DNA of 64,000 bases from Xylanibacter oryzae DSM 17970 (GTDB lineage: Bacteria; Bacteroidota; Bacteroidia; Bacteroidales; Bacteroidaceae). The translations under genes were made by a program, and so were the position numbers. The notes below the pieces were generated by a model. It did no database searches. It saw only the letters and a program-made list of their open reading frames with translations, and was not told the DNA's origin. Positions 55,412 to 64,000 of the stretch are shown piece after piece (position 1 is the first letter of the stretch; each line of letters starts with the position of its first letter). The stretch covers positions 1,514,703 through 1,578,702 of the forward strand of contig NZ_KK073873.1 in the NCBI RefSeq assembly GCF_000585355.1, read 5' to 3'.

Positions 55412-56164
55412 ATGAAACCTATTTTTATTGCAGGTCCGTGTGTTATAGAATCGGAAGTACTGCTAAGCACTGTCGCTGAGGAATTAGTTAAGATTAATAA
55501 AGAGTTGGATATAGATATAATATTCAAAGCTTCATTTGATAAGGCTAATCGTACATCAATAAGTTCTTTCAGAGGTCCTGGTATAGATCGCGGCCTGGAA
55601 ATGCTAAGTGACATTAAGGAAAAATACGGTCTACGTATTCTTACCGATATTCATGAAAGTTGGCAAGCGGAACAAGTTGGCCAAGTAGCAGATGTGCTAC
55701 AGATTCCAGCTTTTCTTTGCAGACAGACAGACCTGCTAATAGCCGCATCTAGAACAGGTAAAGTTGTTAATATTAAGAAAGCACAATTTTTATCTGGTCA
55801 GGATATGAAATACCCTGTAGAAAAGGCTAAAGAAGCTGGAGCAAAAGAAGTCTGGCTTACTGAACGCGGCAATATATACGGTTATAACAATCTAGTTGTT
55901 GACTTTAGGAATATTCCTGATATGAAAGAAATTGTACCGAATGTAATTATGGACTGTACTCATAGCGTACAGAGACCTGGAGCCGGAGACGGGAAAACAT
56001 CTGGTGACAGAAAATTTGTTCCATATATGGCTATGGCAGCTAAAGCTTTTGGGGCAACAGGATATTTCTTTGAAATACATCCAAATCCAGACGAAGCATT
56101 AAGTGACGGCCCAAACATGCTTCCACTATATGAAATAGGGAAACTGATAAAGAGACTGATATGA
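55412..56164 (+). CDS. kdsA: 3-deoxy-8-phosphooctulonate (KDO-8-P) synthase
   Basis: The enzyme condenses arabinose-5-phosphate with phosphoenolpyruvate, a step of LPS inner-core (KDO) synthesis. The protein has 250 aa. It starts MKPIFIAGPCVIES; the Cys in AGPC is the metal-ligand Cys of the metal-dependent class (as in Aquifex), while E. coli KdsA has Asn there. Other motifs: FKASFDKANRTS, TDIHESWQAEQV, QIPAFLCRQTDLL, TERGNIYGYNNLVVDFR and DCTHSVQRPG. The start agrees with the Aquifex family start, which supports a leaderless or nearly leaderless transcript. It overlaps kdsD by 4 bp. Confidence 0.96.
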   Translation: MKPIFIAGPCVIESEVLLSTVAEELVKINKELDIDIIFKASFDKANRTSISSFRGPGIDRGLEMLSDIKEKYGLRILTDIHESWQAEQVGQVADVLQIPAFLCRQTDLLIAASRTGKVVNIKKAQFLSGQDMKYPVEKAKEAGAKEVWLTERGNIYGYNNLVVDFRNIPDMKEIVPNVIMDCTHSVQRPGAGDGKTSGDRKFVPYMAMAAKAFGATGYFFEIHPNPDEALSDGPNMLPLYEIGKLIKRLI

Positions 56165-57123
56165 TAAATGATAAAATATCCGTAAGAGAATACGGAATAC
56201 AATGTATAAAAGACGAGGCAAAGGCTCTATTAGACCTTATACCCCAAATGGATAACAACTTTGATGATGCAGTGAACATGATGTTTAAATGTCATGGTAA
56301 AGTTATTGTAACTGGCGTAGGAAAGAGTGGTCATATAGGAGCAAAGATAGCTGCAACATTATCTAGTACTGGTACCCCATCATTTTTCATAAATCCACTA
56401 GATGTTTACCATGGGGACTTAGGAGTTATGACCCCTGATGATGTTGTTCTAGCTATAAGCAACTCTGGTCAGACAGACGAATTACTTAGATTTCTGCCAA
56501 TGGTATTACATATGAACGTTCCTATAATTGGAATGAGCGGAAATCCAAAATCACTATTGGCAAAATACTCTAATGTCCATCTCAATGTATGTGTAGAAAA
56601 AGAGGCCTGCCCACTTAATTTAGCTCCAACAAGTAGTACAACAGCAGCGCTTGCTATGGGGGATGCCCTAGCTGTTGCATTAATGGAGGTAAGAAATTTT
56701 AAGCCAAGAGATTTTGCCCAATTCCATCCAGGAGGCGAGCTAGGAAAAAGGTTACTTACAACAGCTTTAGATGTAATGAGAACCGACGACTTGCCTATAA
56801 TGCCGCCTGATATGAAACTTGGTGAAGCTATTATATTAGTAAGTAAAGGCAAACTTGGACTTGGTATAGCTATTACAGAAGACTGTGTCGTGGGTCTTAT
56901 AACAGATGGTGATATAAGGCGTGCTATGGAAAACAACCAGAAAGCTTTTTTTGACCGTACTGTTGAAGATATTATGACAAAAAATCCCAAAACTGTAATG
57001 CAAGATATCAAAATATCCGAAATTCAAAATATAATGAACAAATATAAGATACACTCTGTGCTAGTTGTTGATAGTAAAAATCACCTACTTGGAGTGGTTG
57101 ACCACTACAGTTGCATGATCTAA
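56161..57123 (+). CDS. kdsD: Arabinose-5-phosphate isomerase (KpsF/GutQ family)
   Basis: The enzyme turns ribulose-5-phosphate into arabinose-5-phosphate, the substrate of KdsA. The protein has 320 aa: a SIS sugar-isomerase domain (about 35-175, GVGKSGHIGAKIAATLSSTG and SNSGQTDELLRFLP) and a pair of CBS domains (about 205-320, MRTDDLPIMPPDMKLGEAI and IMTKNPKTVMQDIKISEIQ). The LAPTSSTTAALAMGDALAVALM block is present. It is coupled to kdsA by a 4-bp overlap, so the two consecutive steps of KDO synthesis are made together. Confidence 0.95.
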   Translation: MINDKISVREYGIQCIKDEAKALLDLIPQMDNNFDDAVNMMFKCHGKVIVTGVGKSGHIGAKIAATLSSTGTPSFFINPLDVYHGDLGVMTPDDVVLAISNSGQTDELLRFLPMVLHMNVPIIGMSGNPKSLLAKYSNVHLNVCVEKEACPLNLAPTSSTTAALAMGDALAVALMEVRNFKPRDFAQFHPGGELGKRLLTTALDVMRTDDLPIMPPDMKLGEAIILVSKGKLGLGIAITEDCVVGLITDGDIRRAMENNQKAFFDRTVEDIMTKNPKTVMQDIKISEIQNIMNKYKIHSVLVVDSKNHLLGVVDHYSCMI

Positions 57124-57146
57124 AAAGCTTTATATATTCTATAAGC

Positions 57147-60100
57147 ATGAAGAGATTAAAAACCATATTAATGCTAACTCTGATACTGTTATCACTATCA
57201 GCAGGTTCTATGTATCTTTTCAAAACTTTAGATACCTCTAAAGGACTTACTTGCAGTCAAGTTAACTGTATAATGAAAGATTCAAGGGGATATATGTGGT
57301 TTGGCACTCCTGCAGGACTATATAGATATGATGGCTACACATTCAAAAATTTTCAGAGTGACCCGCAAAATGGATCATCACTACCAGACAGTTATATAAA
57401 AAGCATTCAAGAAGGTATGGATGGTGACCTATGGATAGAGACGTCTTCAGGCTATTGCATTTATCATCCTCAAACAGAATCTTTCGAAAGAGACATAAAG
57501 TCTACATTCTCTAATATGGGAATTAATACTTCACCTTCACTTATATTCATTGACAGCCATAAAAATTTATGGGCTTATACCCCAAACCATGGAGTAGACT
57601 GCTTCAATATGCAACAACAATTATTGTATAATTTCGGTTATACAAACACTTCCACAGGAATTCCTCAAGGTAACATTGTATCTATGGGCGAATCAACAGA
57701 AGGTACAATACTAGCATATGATGATGGGAGAATTGTATGCTGTGATGTTATGCACCAACAGCATACCGCATGGGCTAATCAAGCACTTGCAGACCTTAAA
57801 ATTAAATCTAATGATGGGATAAGAGTATTTGCTGACTCAAATGATAATATATGGTTATATGGACCAGGAACTTTGCTTAAATATAATAAATCTACGGCAA
57901 AGTGGGACATGTCAATAGGAACGAAACTAGGTTTTAAAGGTACAGGTACAGACAGGGCTGTAAACGGAATGGACGAAGACAAGAATGGCAACATATGGAT
58001 TGCCACCGATGTTAACGGACTACTCAAAATGAATGTATTGACTAATAAAGTCGAAGCAGTAAAACCAGAAAACTTGGATGGCACGATCAACAATATAGAA
58101 GGCATTGTTAAGACACAAAGCGTGTATGTTGATGACACTAATCTTATCTGGGTTGGTACTCAAAAATATGGTGTAGCTTATTGGGGCAAAAATATATATA
58201 AATTTATGGGGAAGGCTATAGGTGATGTTTCAGCTATTTGCGAAGAACCTAATGGTAAAATACTGTATGGTACAGAAGATGAAGGGCTAATTGGATATAA
58301 TGGTGCTATAGCGAGTAAAAAAATTACTGCATTAGCATATACAAAGGATGGTAGTTTATGGATAGGTTCTATGCAGAATGGACTTACAAGAATTAAAAAT
58401 GGAACGACCAATTTTTATTCAGCAGTAAATGACAGTTCAAAGACCGTAATTGATGATCATATTAATGCACTAACGACAGACCGCAACGGAAATCTTTGGA
58501 TTGCGACATCAGGTGGACTACAAGTATTTAATCCTAATATGAACACATTTTCCACATACACAAAAGAAAATGGAAAAATGATGTCTAATAATATTACATC
58601 ATTGTATTATACGAAAAACAACAGACTTCTTATTGGTACTTCTGACGGACTAATAATAATGAAACTTTCTAATAATGAGATGACTTATTATACAGGAAAC
58701 AGTACAAACATAAAGACCTTTACAAACAATTACATAACCAATGTTTATCAAGATAGCCGTGGTCTGATATGGATAGGTACAAGAGAGGGACTAAATATCT
58801 TTAATGAAGAAACAGACAGTTTGAAATATATAACTGAAAATAATGGATTATGCAACAATTCTATCTGTGGAATAACCGAAGACAATAATAACAATATTTG
58901 GGTCACAACAAGTAATGGGGCAAGCCGTGTTGTCGTTGAAAGAAACAATGAAGACAATTCTTTCAACTATGGATTATATAATTATGATATTTCAGATGGT
59001 CTCCAAAGCAATGAATTCAATAAAGGAGCATTATTTACGAGAAAAGACGGGCAAGTAATTTTTGGAGGAATCTACGGAATAAATTGGGTAATGCCAGGAA
59101 GTGATATTGGCAAGAACAGCCTACCAAGCGTTATGTTAACGCAACTATTTATTGGCGATAATGAAATAGAAACGAGCAATGAGTATCAAGGAAGAATACC
59201 ACTGCCTCAAGCTCTTAATGAAAGTAATAAAATAACATTAAGAAACAACGAGAACACATTCACCATAAAATTTGCAGCTGGGAATTATAATCAAAGCGAA
59301 CGTTTACAGTTCGTATATTGGATGGAGGGACTAGACAACCAATGGCACAATGGTGATGCACTTAAGCACGGAGTAACATTTAATGATTTAGGCAGCGGAT
59401 CATATACATTACATGTCAAAGCCATAAGCGCTAATGGAAGTATAAGCAATCATGAAAGGACTTTAAAGATAGTTATAGAGCACCCCTGGTGGATGTCTTG
59501 GTGGATGTTTTTATGCTACACAATAATAGGTTTTATCATTTTCTTTATTTGGAAGATAGGATTTAAGAAGTTCAGCGATATGTGGTTAAGAAAAAAAGCC
59601 ATTTTACATGAGTTAATGCTGCAACGAGATGAAATCAAAGAGACTAGCGATGAATTAAGACAACCGATGGCTAGAATGACTTCTATTATTGGTAATTTGG
59701 CAGAGAGAGAAAGTTCTATCGAAGGGAGGGAACAACTTAATGCTTTGCATTCTCAGATATTACAAGTGATAACTAGAATATCAGAAATGCAAATTTTATT
59801 AGAATCACCAAAAAAGAAAGCAAAGAATAGAGCTTTTGATAAGTTAGAAATGGATAAAAACGGACAAGTAACATTGCCATCTGAAACTCAAGACGAGCTA
59901 ACATATGAAATTAAGCCCCAAAAGAAAGAGTTACCGACGATGCGTTTTTTAGTAATAATGATTGACGACAATGAAGAATTTCTACGATTTTCATCAGCTA
60001 GGTTAAGTGATTTTTATACATTTCAAACCTATAGTAATATTGAAACGGCAGCATCTGATTTGGATGATTTAAAAGCTGATCTAGTTATTTGTAAACAGGA

Positions 60101-61130
60101 CATGCAAGAGATGACTGGTAGTGAGTTATGCAACAAAATAAAAATGAGTTCAAAAACACAAAGTACGAAATTTATACTTATGACAGATACCATACTTACT
60201 CCTGCAGATATAAAGAAAAAGAACATCACGCTATCTGCTGATGATTATATAGCGAAACCATTCAATATACAAGAAGCAATGATTATATTCAACCGATTAT
60301 TAGGTATCGGAGATATTAATTTGAATAATCTTATTGAAAATGACAGTATATGTGGAGATGACAAATTTTTAGAGTGGCAGAATAATAGTATGACTAGAGC
60401 CTCAATAAAGTATGAAAATACTGATAATAATTTGGAAGATAAAAATCATAGCTCAAAAAAGGATCTATCGTTAACAAACAATGATATAGCTAAGGTATAT
60501 GATAAAGATCAACATGGCAAAGAAAGAATAATAAGGCGTAACAGTAGCGAAAAAGAAAGAAAACCAGAAAAATATTCGCCAAACATAGGTAAAAGGCTTT
60601 TTTCAAAAGAAAAGGATGATGACGATACCCATGAGAATTTGTACCAAGAAGCTATTCAAGTCGCTATAGAAAATAATATAGAAGCAGATTCATCAAATAA
60701 TAATGAGGATTACAATATTACAAAAAATATAGATTCTAAGTTATACAAAAAGAATGACAATATTGAAAATGATTACTCTATGACTGATGCCACAGATATG
60801 CAACTTATCAGAAATATTGAGCAATATGTAATGCAAAATATGAGTCGCGGACAACTAAACTTGGAGGAAATGGCTGCATCAATGGGCATGGGAAGAGTTC
60901 CTTTTTTCCATAAAATAACGAATATAACTCATAAAACGCCTGCAGAACTTATCAGAATTTTGAGAATAAAACATGCATGTGAACTTTTGATACGAACAAA
61001 TATCAACATGAATGAGATTGCACAGAATACAGGTTTTACAACAGCAGAAAACTTCATACATATCTTCAAAGAAAAATTCGGTATAACTCCATTAGAGTAT
61101 AGGATAGGAAACCGGGAAAATAACAAATGA
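57147..61130 (+). CDS. Propeller-type hybrid regulator with degenerate kinase and receiver, AraC output
   Basis: The protein has 1327 aa from the ATG at 57147. After a signal or first membrane segment come Reg_prop blades (about 30-680: DSRGYMWFGTPAGLYRYDGYTF, DKNGNIWIATDVNGLLKM, DSRGLIWIGTREGLNIF), a Y_Y_Y domain, one membrane segment (about 780-804), a DHp-like helix, a receiver-like domain (about 930-1050), a charged linker (about 1054-1213) and an AraC DNA-binding domain to the end. This is the hybrid two-component layout, but there is no HATPase domain; the H-box reads SDELRQPMARM with Asp835 for His, and the receiver reads LVICKQDMQEMTG with Lys983 for Asp. It cannot signal by phosphate transfer as read. 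It overlaps the next gene by 4 bp. Confidence 0.85.
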   Translation: MKRLKTILMLTLILLSLSAGSMYLFKTLDTSKGLTCSQVNCIMKDSRGYMWFGTPAGLYRYDGYTFKNFQSDPQNGSSLPDSYIKSIQEGMDGDLWIETSSGYCIYHPQTESFERDIKSTFSNMGINTSPSLIFIDSHKNLWAYTPNHGVDCFNMQQQLLYNFGYTNTSTGIPQGNIVSMGESTEGTILAYDDGRIVCCDVMHQQHTAWANQALADLKIKSNDGIRVFADSNDNIWLYGPGTLLKYNKSTAKWDMSIGTKLGFKGTGTDRAVNGMDEDKNGNIWIATDVNGLLKMNVLTNKVEAVKPENLDGTINNIEGIVKTQSVYVDDTNLIWVGTQKYGVAYWGKNIYKFMGKAIGDVSAICEEPNGKILYGTEDEGLIGYNGAIASKKITALAYTKDGSLWIGSMQNGLTRIKNGTTNFYSAVNDSSKTVIDDHINALTTDRNGNLWIATSGGLQVFNPNMNTFSTYTKENGKMMSNNITSLYYTKNNRLLIGTSDGLIIMKLSNNEMTYYTGNSTNIKTFTNNYITNVYQDSRGLIWIGTREGLNIFNEETDSLKYITENNGLCNNSICGITEDNNNNIWVTTSNGASRVVVERNNEDNSFNYGLYNYDISDGLQSNEFNKGALFTRKDGQVIFGGIYGINWVMPGSDIGKNSLPSVMLTQLFIGDNEIETSNEYQGRIPLPQALNESNKITLRNNENTFTIKFAAGNYNQSERLQFVYWMEGLDNQWHNGDALKHGVTFNDLGSGSYTLHVKAISANGSISNHERTLKIVIEHPWWMSWWMFLCYTIIGFIIFFIWKIGFKKFSDMWLRKKAILHELMLQRDEIKETSDELRQPMARMTSIIGNLAERESSIEGREQLNALHSQILQVITRISEMQILLESPKKKAKNRAFDKLEMDKNGQVTLPSETQDELTYEIKPQKKELPTMRFLVIMIDDNEEFLRFSSARLSDFYTFQTYSNIETAASDLDDLKADLVICKQDMQEMTGSELCNKIKMSSKTQSTKFILMTDTILTPADIKKKNITLSADDYIAKPFNIQEAMIIFNRLLGIGDINLNNLIENDSICGDDKFLEWQNNSMTRASIKYENTDNNLEDKNHSSKKDLSLTNNDIAKVYDKDQHGKERIIRRNSSEKERKPEKYSPNIGKRLFSKEKDDDDTHENLYQEAIQVAIENNIEADSSNNNEDYNITKNIDSKLYKKNDNIENDYSMTDATDMQLIRNIEQYVMQNMSRGQLNLEEMAASMGMGRVPFFHKITNITHKTPAELIRILRIKHACELLIRTNINMNEIAQNTGFTTAENFIHIFKEKFGITPLEYRIGNRENNK

Positions 61131-62389
61131 AATTTAGATTAATTTTTATTGTGCTGCTAGCTGCAGCCACAAATTCAATAGCGCAAACTAGCGATTCGCT
61201 TATAGTAAGTCAAATGAGACAGATTGGCGTAAATTTCACTAATGATAACAGTGTAACACTACTAACAACTGGGCATGAAAAATTTGATGATTTATTCCAA
61301 GCAATAAGGGATGCTAAAAGTTCAATTCATTTAGAATATTTTAATTTTCGCAATGACTCTATAGCAAATTGCCTTTTTAAATTACTAGCAGAAAAGCGTA
61401 AACAGGGCGTAGAAGTCAGAGCCTTATTTGATGGGTTCGGTAATGATTCTAATAATAAACCTTTACGTAGAAAACATCTACGTAAACTATGGGCAGAAGG
61501 CATTGAAATATATGAATTTGATCCAATTCGTTTCCCTTGGGTTAATCATGTTTGGGCAAGAGATCACCGCAAAATAGTTGTAATTGACGGGAAAATTGCA
61601 TTTACGGGAGGGATGAATGTTGCAGATTACTACATCAAGGGTACTAAAGCTGTTGGAAAATGGAGAGATATGCACTGCCGTATAAATGGATCTGCAGTAA
61701 ATGATCTACAAAAAATATTCCTCAGAATATGGAATAGAACTACAAAGCAAAATATTTCCGGGGCCAAATATTACAGGGGGTATACTGACGGAGGATACTT
61801 TACTCAACTAAAACCTGATACCAGTTGCACAGCAGGACATAAGATAGTAGGAATCATAAATAGAGAGCCTCATACGAGCAATAGTATAATAAGAAAATTC
61901 TATACAGATGCTATAAATGATGCAAAAGACAGCATAAAACTGATAAACCCCTACTTAACACTAAACAGGACTCTAAAAAAAGCATTACGCAATGCTGTAA
62001 AAAGAGGCGTAAAGGAAGAAATAATGGTATCTGCTCATAGCGATATTCCACTTACTCCTGACTGTGTATTCTATAATGTACACAAATTGATGGAACATGG
62101 AGTAAATATATGGATATACAAAGATGGATTCCATCACACAAAAGTTATCATGGTAGATGGCAAATTTTGTACTATTGGTAGTGCAAACTTGAATTCTCGC
62201 AGTCTCAATTTTGACTATGAAGAGAATGCCGTAATAGTAGATCCTTGTACTACTAAGGAACTTAGTGACATGTTTGATAAAGATAAAAAGGAAAGCTTCA
62301 AACTAACTAAAGATAGTTGGAATGAGTTCCGTACGCCATGGAACAAATTTGTGGGATGGTTTGCACATTTTCTAGCACCTGTATTATAA
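61127..62389 (+). CDS. Exported phospholipase-D/cardiolipin-synthase family protein
   Basis: The protein has 420 aa. The N-terminus is a signal peptide (MKFRLIFIVLLAAATNSIAQ) rather than the two membrane helices of usual cardiolipin synthase. Two intact HKD motifs are visible: HRKIVVID (about 147-154) with FTGGMN, and HTKVIMVD (about 336-343) with IGSANLNSRS. These enzymes transfer phosphatidyl groups or hydrolyse phosphodiesters. As a periplasmic protein it may remodel phospholipids or cut a phosphodiester-linked polymer. It starts within the stop of the propeller regulator and so is coupled to it; an acyltransferase follows after 7 bp. Confidence 0.86.
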   Translation: MKFRLIFIVLLAAATNSIAQTSDSLIVSQMRQIGVNFTNDNSVTLLTTGHEKFDDLFQAIRDAKSSIHLEYFNFRNDSIANCLFKLLAEKRKQGVEVRALFDGFGNDSNNKPLRRKHLRKLWAEGIEIYEFDPIRFPWVNHVWARDHRKIVVIDGKIAFTGGMNVADYYIKGTKAVGKWRDMHCRINGSAVNDLQKIFLRIWNRTTKQNISGAKYYRGYTDGGYFTQLKPDTSCTAGHKIVGIINREPHTSNSIIRKFYTDAINDAKDSIKLINPYLTLNRTLKKALRNAVKRGVKEEIMVSAHSDIPLTPDCVFYNVHKLMEHGVNIWIYKDGFHHTKVIMVDGKFCTIGSANLNSRSLNFDYEENAVIVDPCTTKELSDMFDKDKKESFKLTKDSWNEFRTPWNKFVGWFAHFLAPVL

Positions 62390-62396
62390 AAGGATT

Positions 62397-63503
62397 ATGA
62401 AAAGAAATACTATCATATCTATATGTAAAGCTTTCGCTATAATATTAATGGTGATCGGACATGCTGATGCACCCGATATATTGAATGCTTTCCTTTATGA
62501 GTTCCACATGCCAATATTCTTTATTACTGCTGGATATTTTTTTTCTACGAAGTATCTTAACGATGAGACAACATTCATAAAAAAGCGTATTAAAGGATTA
62601 TACTACCCATTCGTGAAATGGTCCGTATTTTTCCTTATCATTCACAACCTTATGTTTAAGTTAGGCATACTAAATGAAAAATTTGGTAATTGGTCAGGAG
62701 GAGTCACTCATCCATACTCATGGCATCAGATTGAGCAGAATTTTTGGAATATATTTACATGTATGGGTGGTTATGACCAATTCCTTATTGGAGCATTTTG
62801 GTTTTTCAGAGCTTTATTGGTTGCCAGTATTCTATTTCTTGTACTATATAAGATTTTTAATCATATAGCTACTAACAAGAATTGGAACACAAAGTATATT
62901 CCTTTCTATATAATTGCGTTTGTCCTGCTTATTGCAGCATGGAAAACGTCTGAGGGTCTTAATGTTATTTCTCTGGTACAAGGGGGATACAGAGATATAA
63001 TGGGAACTTTCTTCTTCGGGATTGGCTTTATTTTCAAACAATATTACAAGAATTTAAACAAAGATTGGTGGCTTACATTGATTTATTTCATTATTGTATT
63101 ACTATTCTCTATTTACTTTACTTCAAACATGAATTGGAGATCAGACTTTAAAGAATTTATATGTTTGCCAATACCTGCAATTTTAGGTTTTTTGATGGTA
63201 TACAATATCAGCTCTACCATTGATAAACAAAATAACTGGTTTAAAAAGTTTATGGTATACTGTGGTGAAAACACACTTTGTATATACGTATTCCATATTG
63301 TATCATTTAAACTTGTAAGTTTAATTAAGATATGGTATTACAATTTGGATTATCTTCAAATAGGATGCCACATGGTAATACATGAACATGCAAAAGAAGA
63401 CTTATTTTGGATACTGTATTCAATTGCCGGTGTTGGTATACCACTAATATGGAATTATTATTACCATAAAATCAAGAAACACCTCGCACTAAATCACTCA
63501 TAA
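62397..63503 (+). CDS. Membrane acyltransferase, acyltransferase-3 family
   Basis: The protein has 368 aa with about ten membrane segments. The N-terminus has the family start ISICKAFAIILMVIGHADAP (catalytic His in MVIGHAD) and YEFHMPIFFITAGYFFS, and further on the IKGLYYPFVKWSVFF block. Such proteins transfer acetyl or other acyl groups onto sugars or lipids at the membrane face. It lies 7 bp after the PLD gene and ends 32 bp inside a convergent gene. Acylation of LPS, a capsule or a lipid made by the neighbouring genes is inference. Confidence 0.85.
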   Translation: MKRNTIISICKAFAIILMVIGHADAPDILNAFLYEFHMPIFFITAGYFFSTKYLNDETTFIKKRIKGLYYPFVKWSVFFLIIHNLMFKLGILNEKFGNWSGGVTHPYSWHQIEQNFWNIFTCMGGYDQFLIGAFWFFRALLVASILFLVLYKIFNHIATNKNWNTKYIPFYIIAFVLLIAAWKTSEGLNVISLVQGGYRDIMGTFFFGIGFIFKQYYKNLNKDWWLTLIYFIIVLLFSIYFTSNMNWRSDFKEFICLPIPAILGFLMVYNISSTIDKQNNWFKKFMVYCGENTLCIYVFHIVSFKLVSLIKIWYYNLDYLQIGCHMVIHEHAKEDLFWILYSIAGVGIPLIWNYYYHKIKKHLALNHS

Positions 63504-64000
63504 TTTCCATTTCAAAATCAGATATGCCATGATTTTTAATTAGTTCTGAATCATGAGCAAAAAAAGAACGTAATAATTTATCCCTCAAACTGGCTTGCAA
63601 AGAATCATTATCAAAAATACATATAAATCGTTCTTTAGCCTCTTCTATATTACCCATGAACCATGAACAGTATCCTGCATATACGTAATCTTGAATTGAG
63701 TTTGAAGGCTCTGATATCAATTTTGAATAATATTGATTAGACTTATCCAATTGGTTAGTATATAATGTATTCCAAGCCAATAGACGAATCACATTATTAT
63801 CATTTGGCAACTCATAGTTTAACTTATATAAGCGCTGCAAAGCCTCCTCATGCTTATGATTATTACTTAAGCACACAATATATTTTATCTCAAAACTATT
63901 TTTATCCGGATACTTTAATAGAATATTTTTATATAAAATCTCTGCTTTCTCAAAATTTTCGCCCTTAAGATAAGTACGTCCCAGACGAACTAGTGTCCTC
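63472..64000 (-). CDS. TPR-repeat protein, C-terminal part (cut by window edge)
   Basis: The frame is open from the window's right edge to the stop at 63472. Visible residues contain TPR-type helix pairs (LGRTYLKGENFEKAEILYKN; YVYAGYCSWFMGNIEEAKERF). TPR proteins make protein-protein contacts, often in envelope assembly. The N-terminus, and so any signal peptide or catalytic domain, is outside. It overlaps the end of the acyltransferase gene by 32 bp on the other strand. Confidence 0.75.
   Translation of the reverse strand, partial: RTLVRLGRTYLKGENFEKAEILYKNILLKYPDKNSFEIKYIVCLSNNHKHEEALQRLYKLNYELPNDNNVIRLLAWNTLYTNQLDKSNQYYSKLISEPSNSIQDYVYAGYCSWFMGNIEEAKERFICIFDNDSLQASLRDKLLRSFFAHDSELIKNHGISDFEMEIMSDLVRGVS

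Overview
The window looks like chromosomal DNA of a Bacteroidales bacterium, most probably Prevotellaceae. The reasons are: A/T-rich sequence; repeated promoter boxes of the Bacteroidetes TAnnTTTG type, some with an upstream TTTG about 20 bp away; few Shine-Dalgarno sites; a fused FeoA-FeoB; a fused NuoCD in a Nuo operon without nuoEFG; glutamine synthetase III; a one-protein propeller/receiver/AraC regulator; and several Bacteroidetes-type outer-membrane proteins. The genus is inference. No rRNA, tRNA, CRISPR array or phage genes were seen.

Layout. 1-4411 (minus) is an envelope block: a PpiD/SurA-like foldase (cut by the window edge), a CNNM/CorC protein, an LptC-like lipoprotein, an outer-membrane protein and coaX. 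4498-10552 (plus) holds a DUF4105 protein, an alkaline-phosphatase-fold protein that has lost its active site, and secA. 10645-15720 holds an ABC ATPase and then feoAB-yccF-MFS. 15909-24482 is propionate metabolism: mutB/mutA on minus and, divergently, an AspT/YidE-like carrier with three subunits of a sodium-pumping decarboxylase (OadG-like, biotin carrier, beta). A sensor kinase follows at 24562-25764.

25765-26866 has no genes and contains a 580-bp segment bounded by 63-bp inverted repeats, with a 22-bp tandem repeat of dyads inside it; it looks like a non-autonomous mobile element. An unrecognised lipoprotein and a DUF5723 barrel protein follow. 30466-40447 (minus) is the ten-gene nuo operon (A, B, CD, H-N). 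40614-45802 has a BadF/BcrA-type sugar kinase, the agmatine-to-putrescine pair aguA-aguB, and glnN. 45927-47458 (minus) is an ATP-grasp/nucleotidyltransferase pair of unknown product. 47952-54608 is an AraC regulator divergent from an RND efflux operon with a dyad inside its promoter. A small beta-barrel protein follows.

55412-63503 appears to be one transcription unit: kdsA, kdsD, a giant propeller/AraC regulator, an exported phospholipase-D-family protein and a membrane acyltransferase. The regulator is the most unusual gene here. It keeps the hybrid two-component architecture but lacks the ATPase domain, the phospho-accepting His and the receiver Asp. The window ends in a TPR protein cut by the edge.

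All function calls rest on reading motifs and comparing with remembered families; no searches were run.
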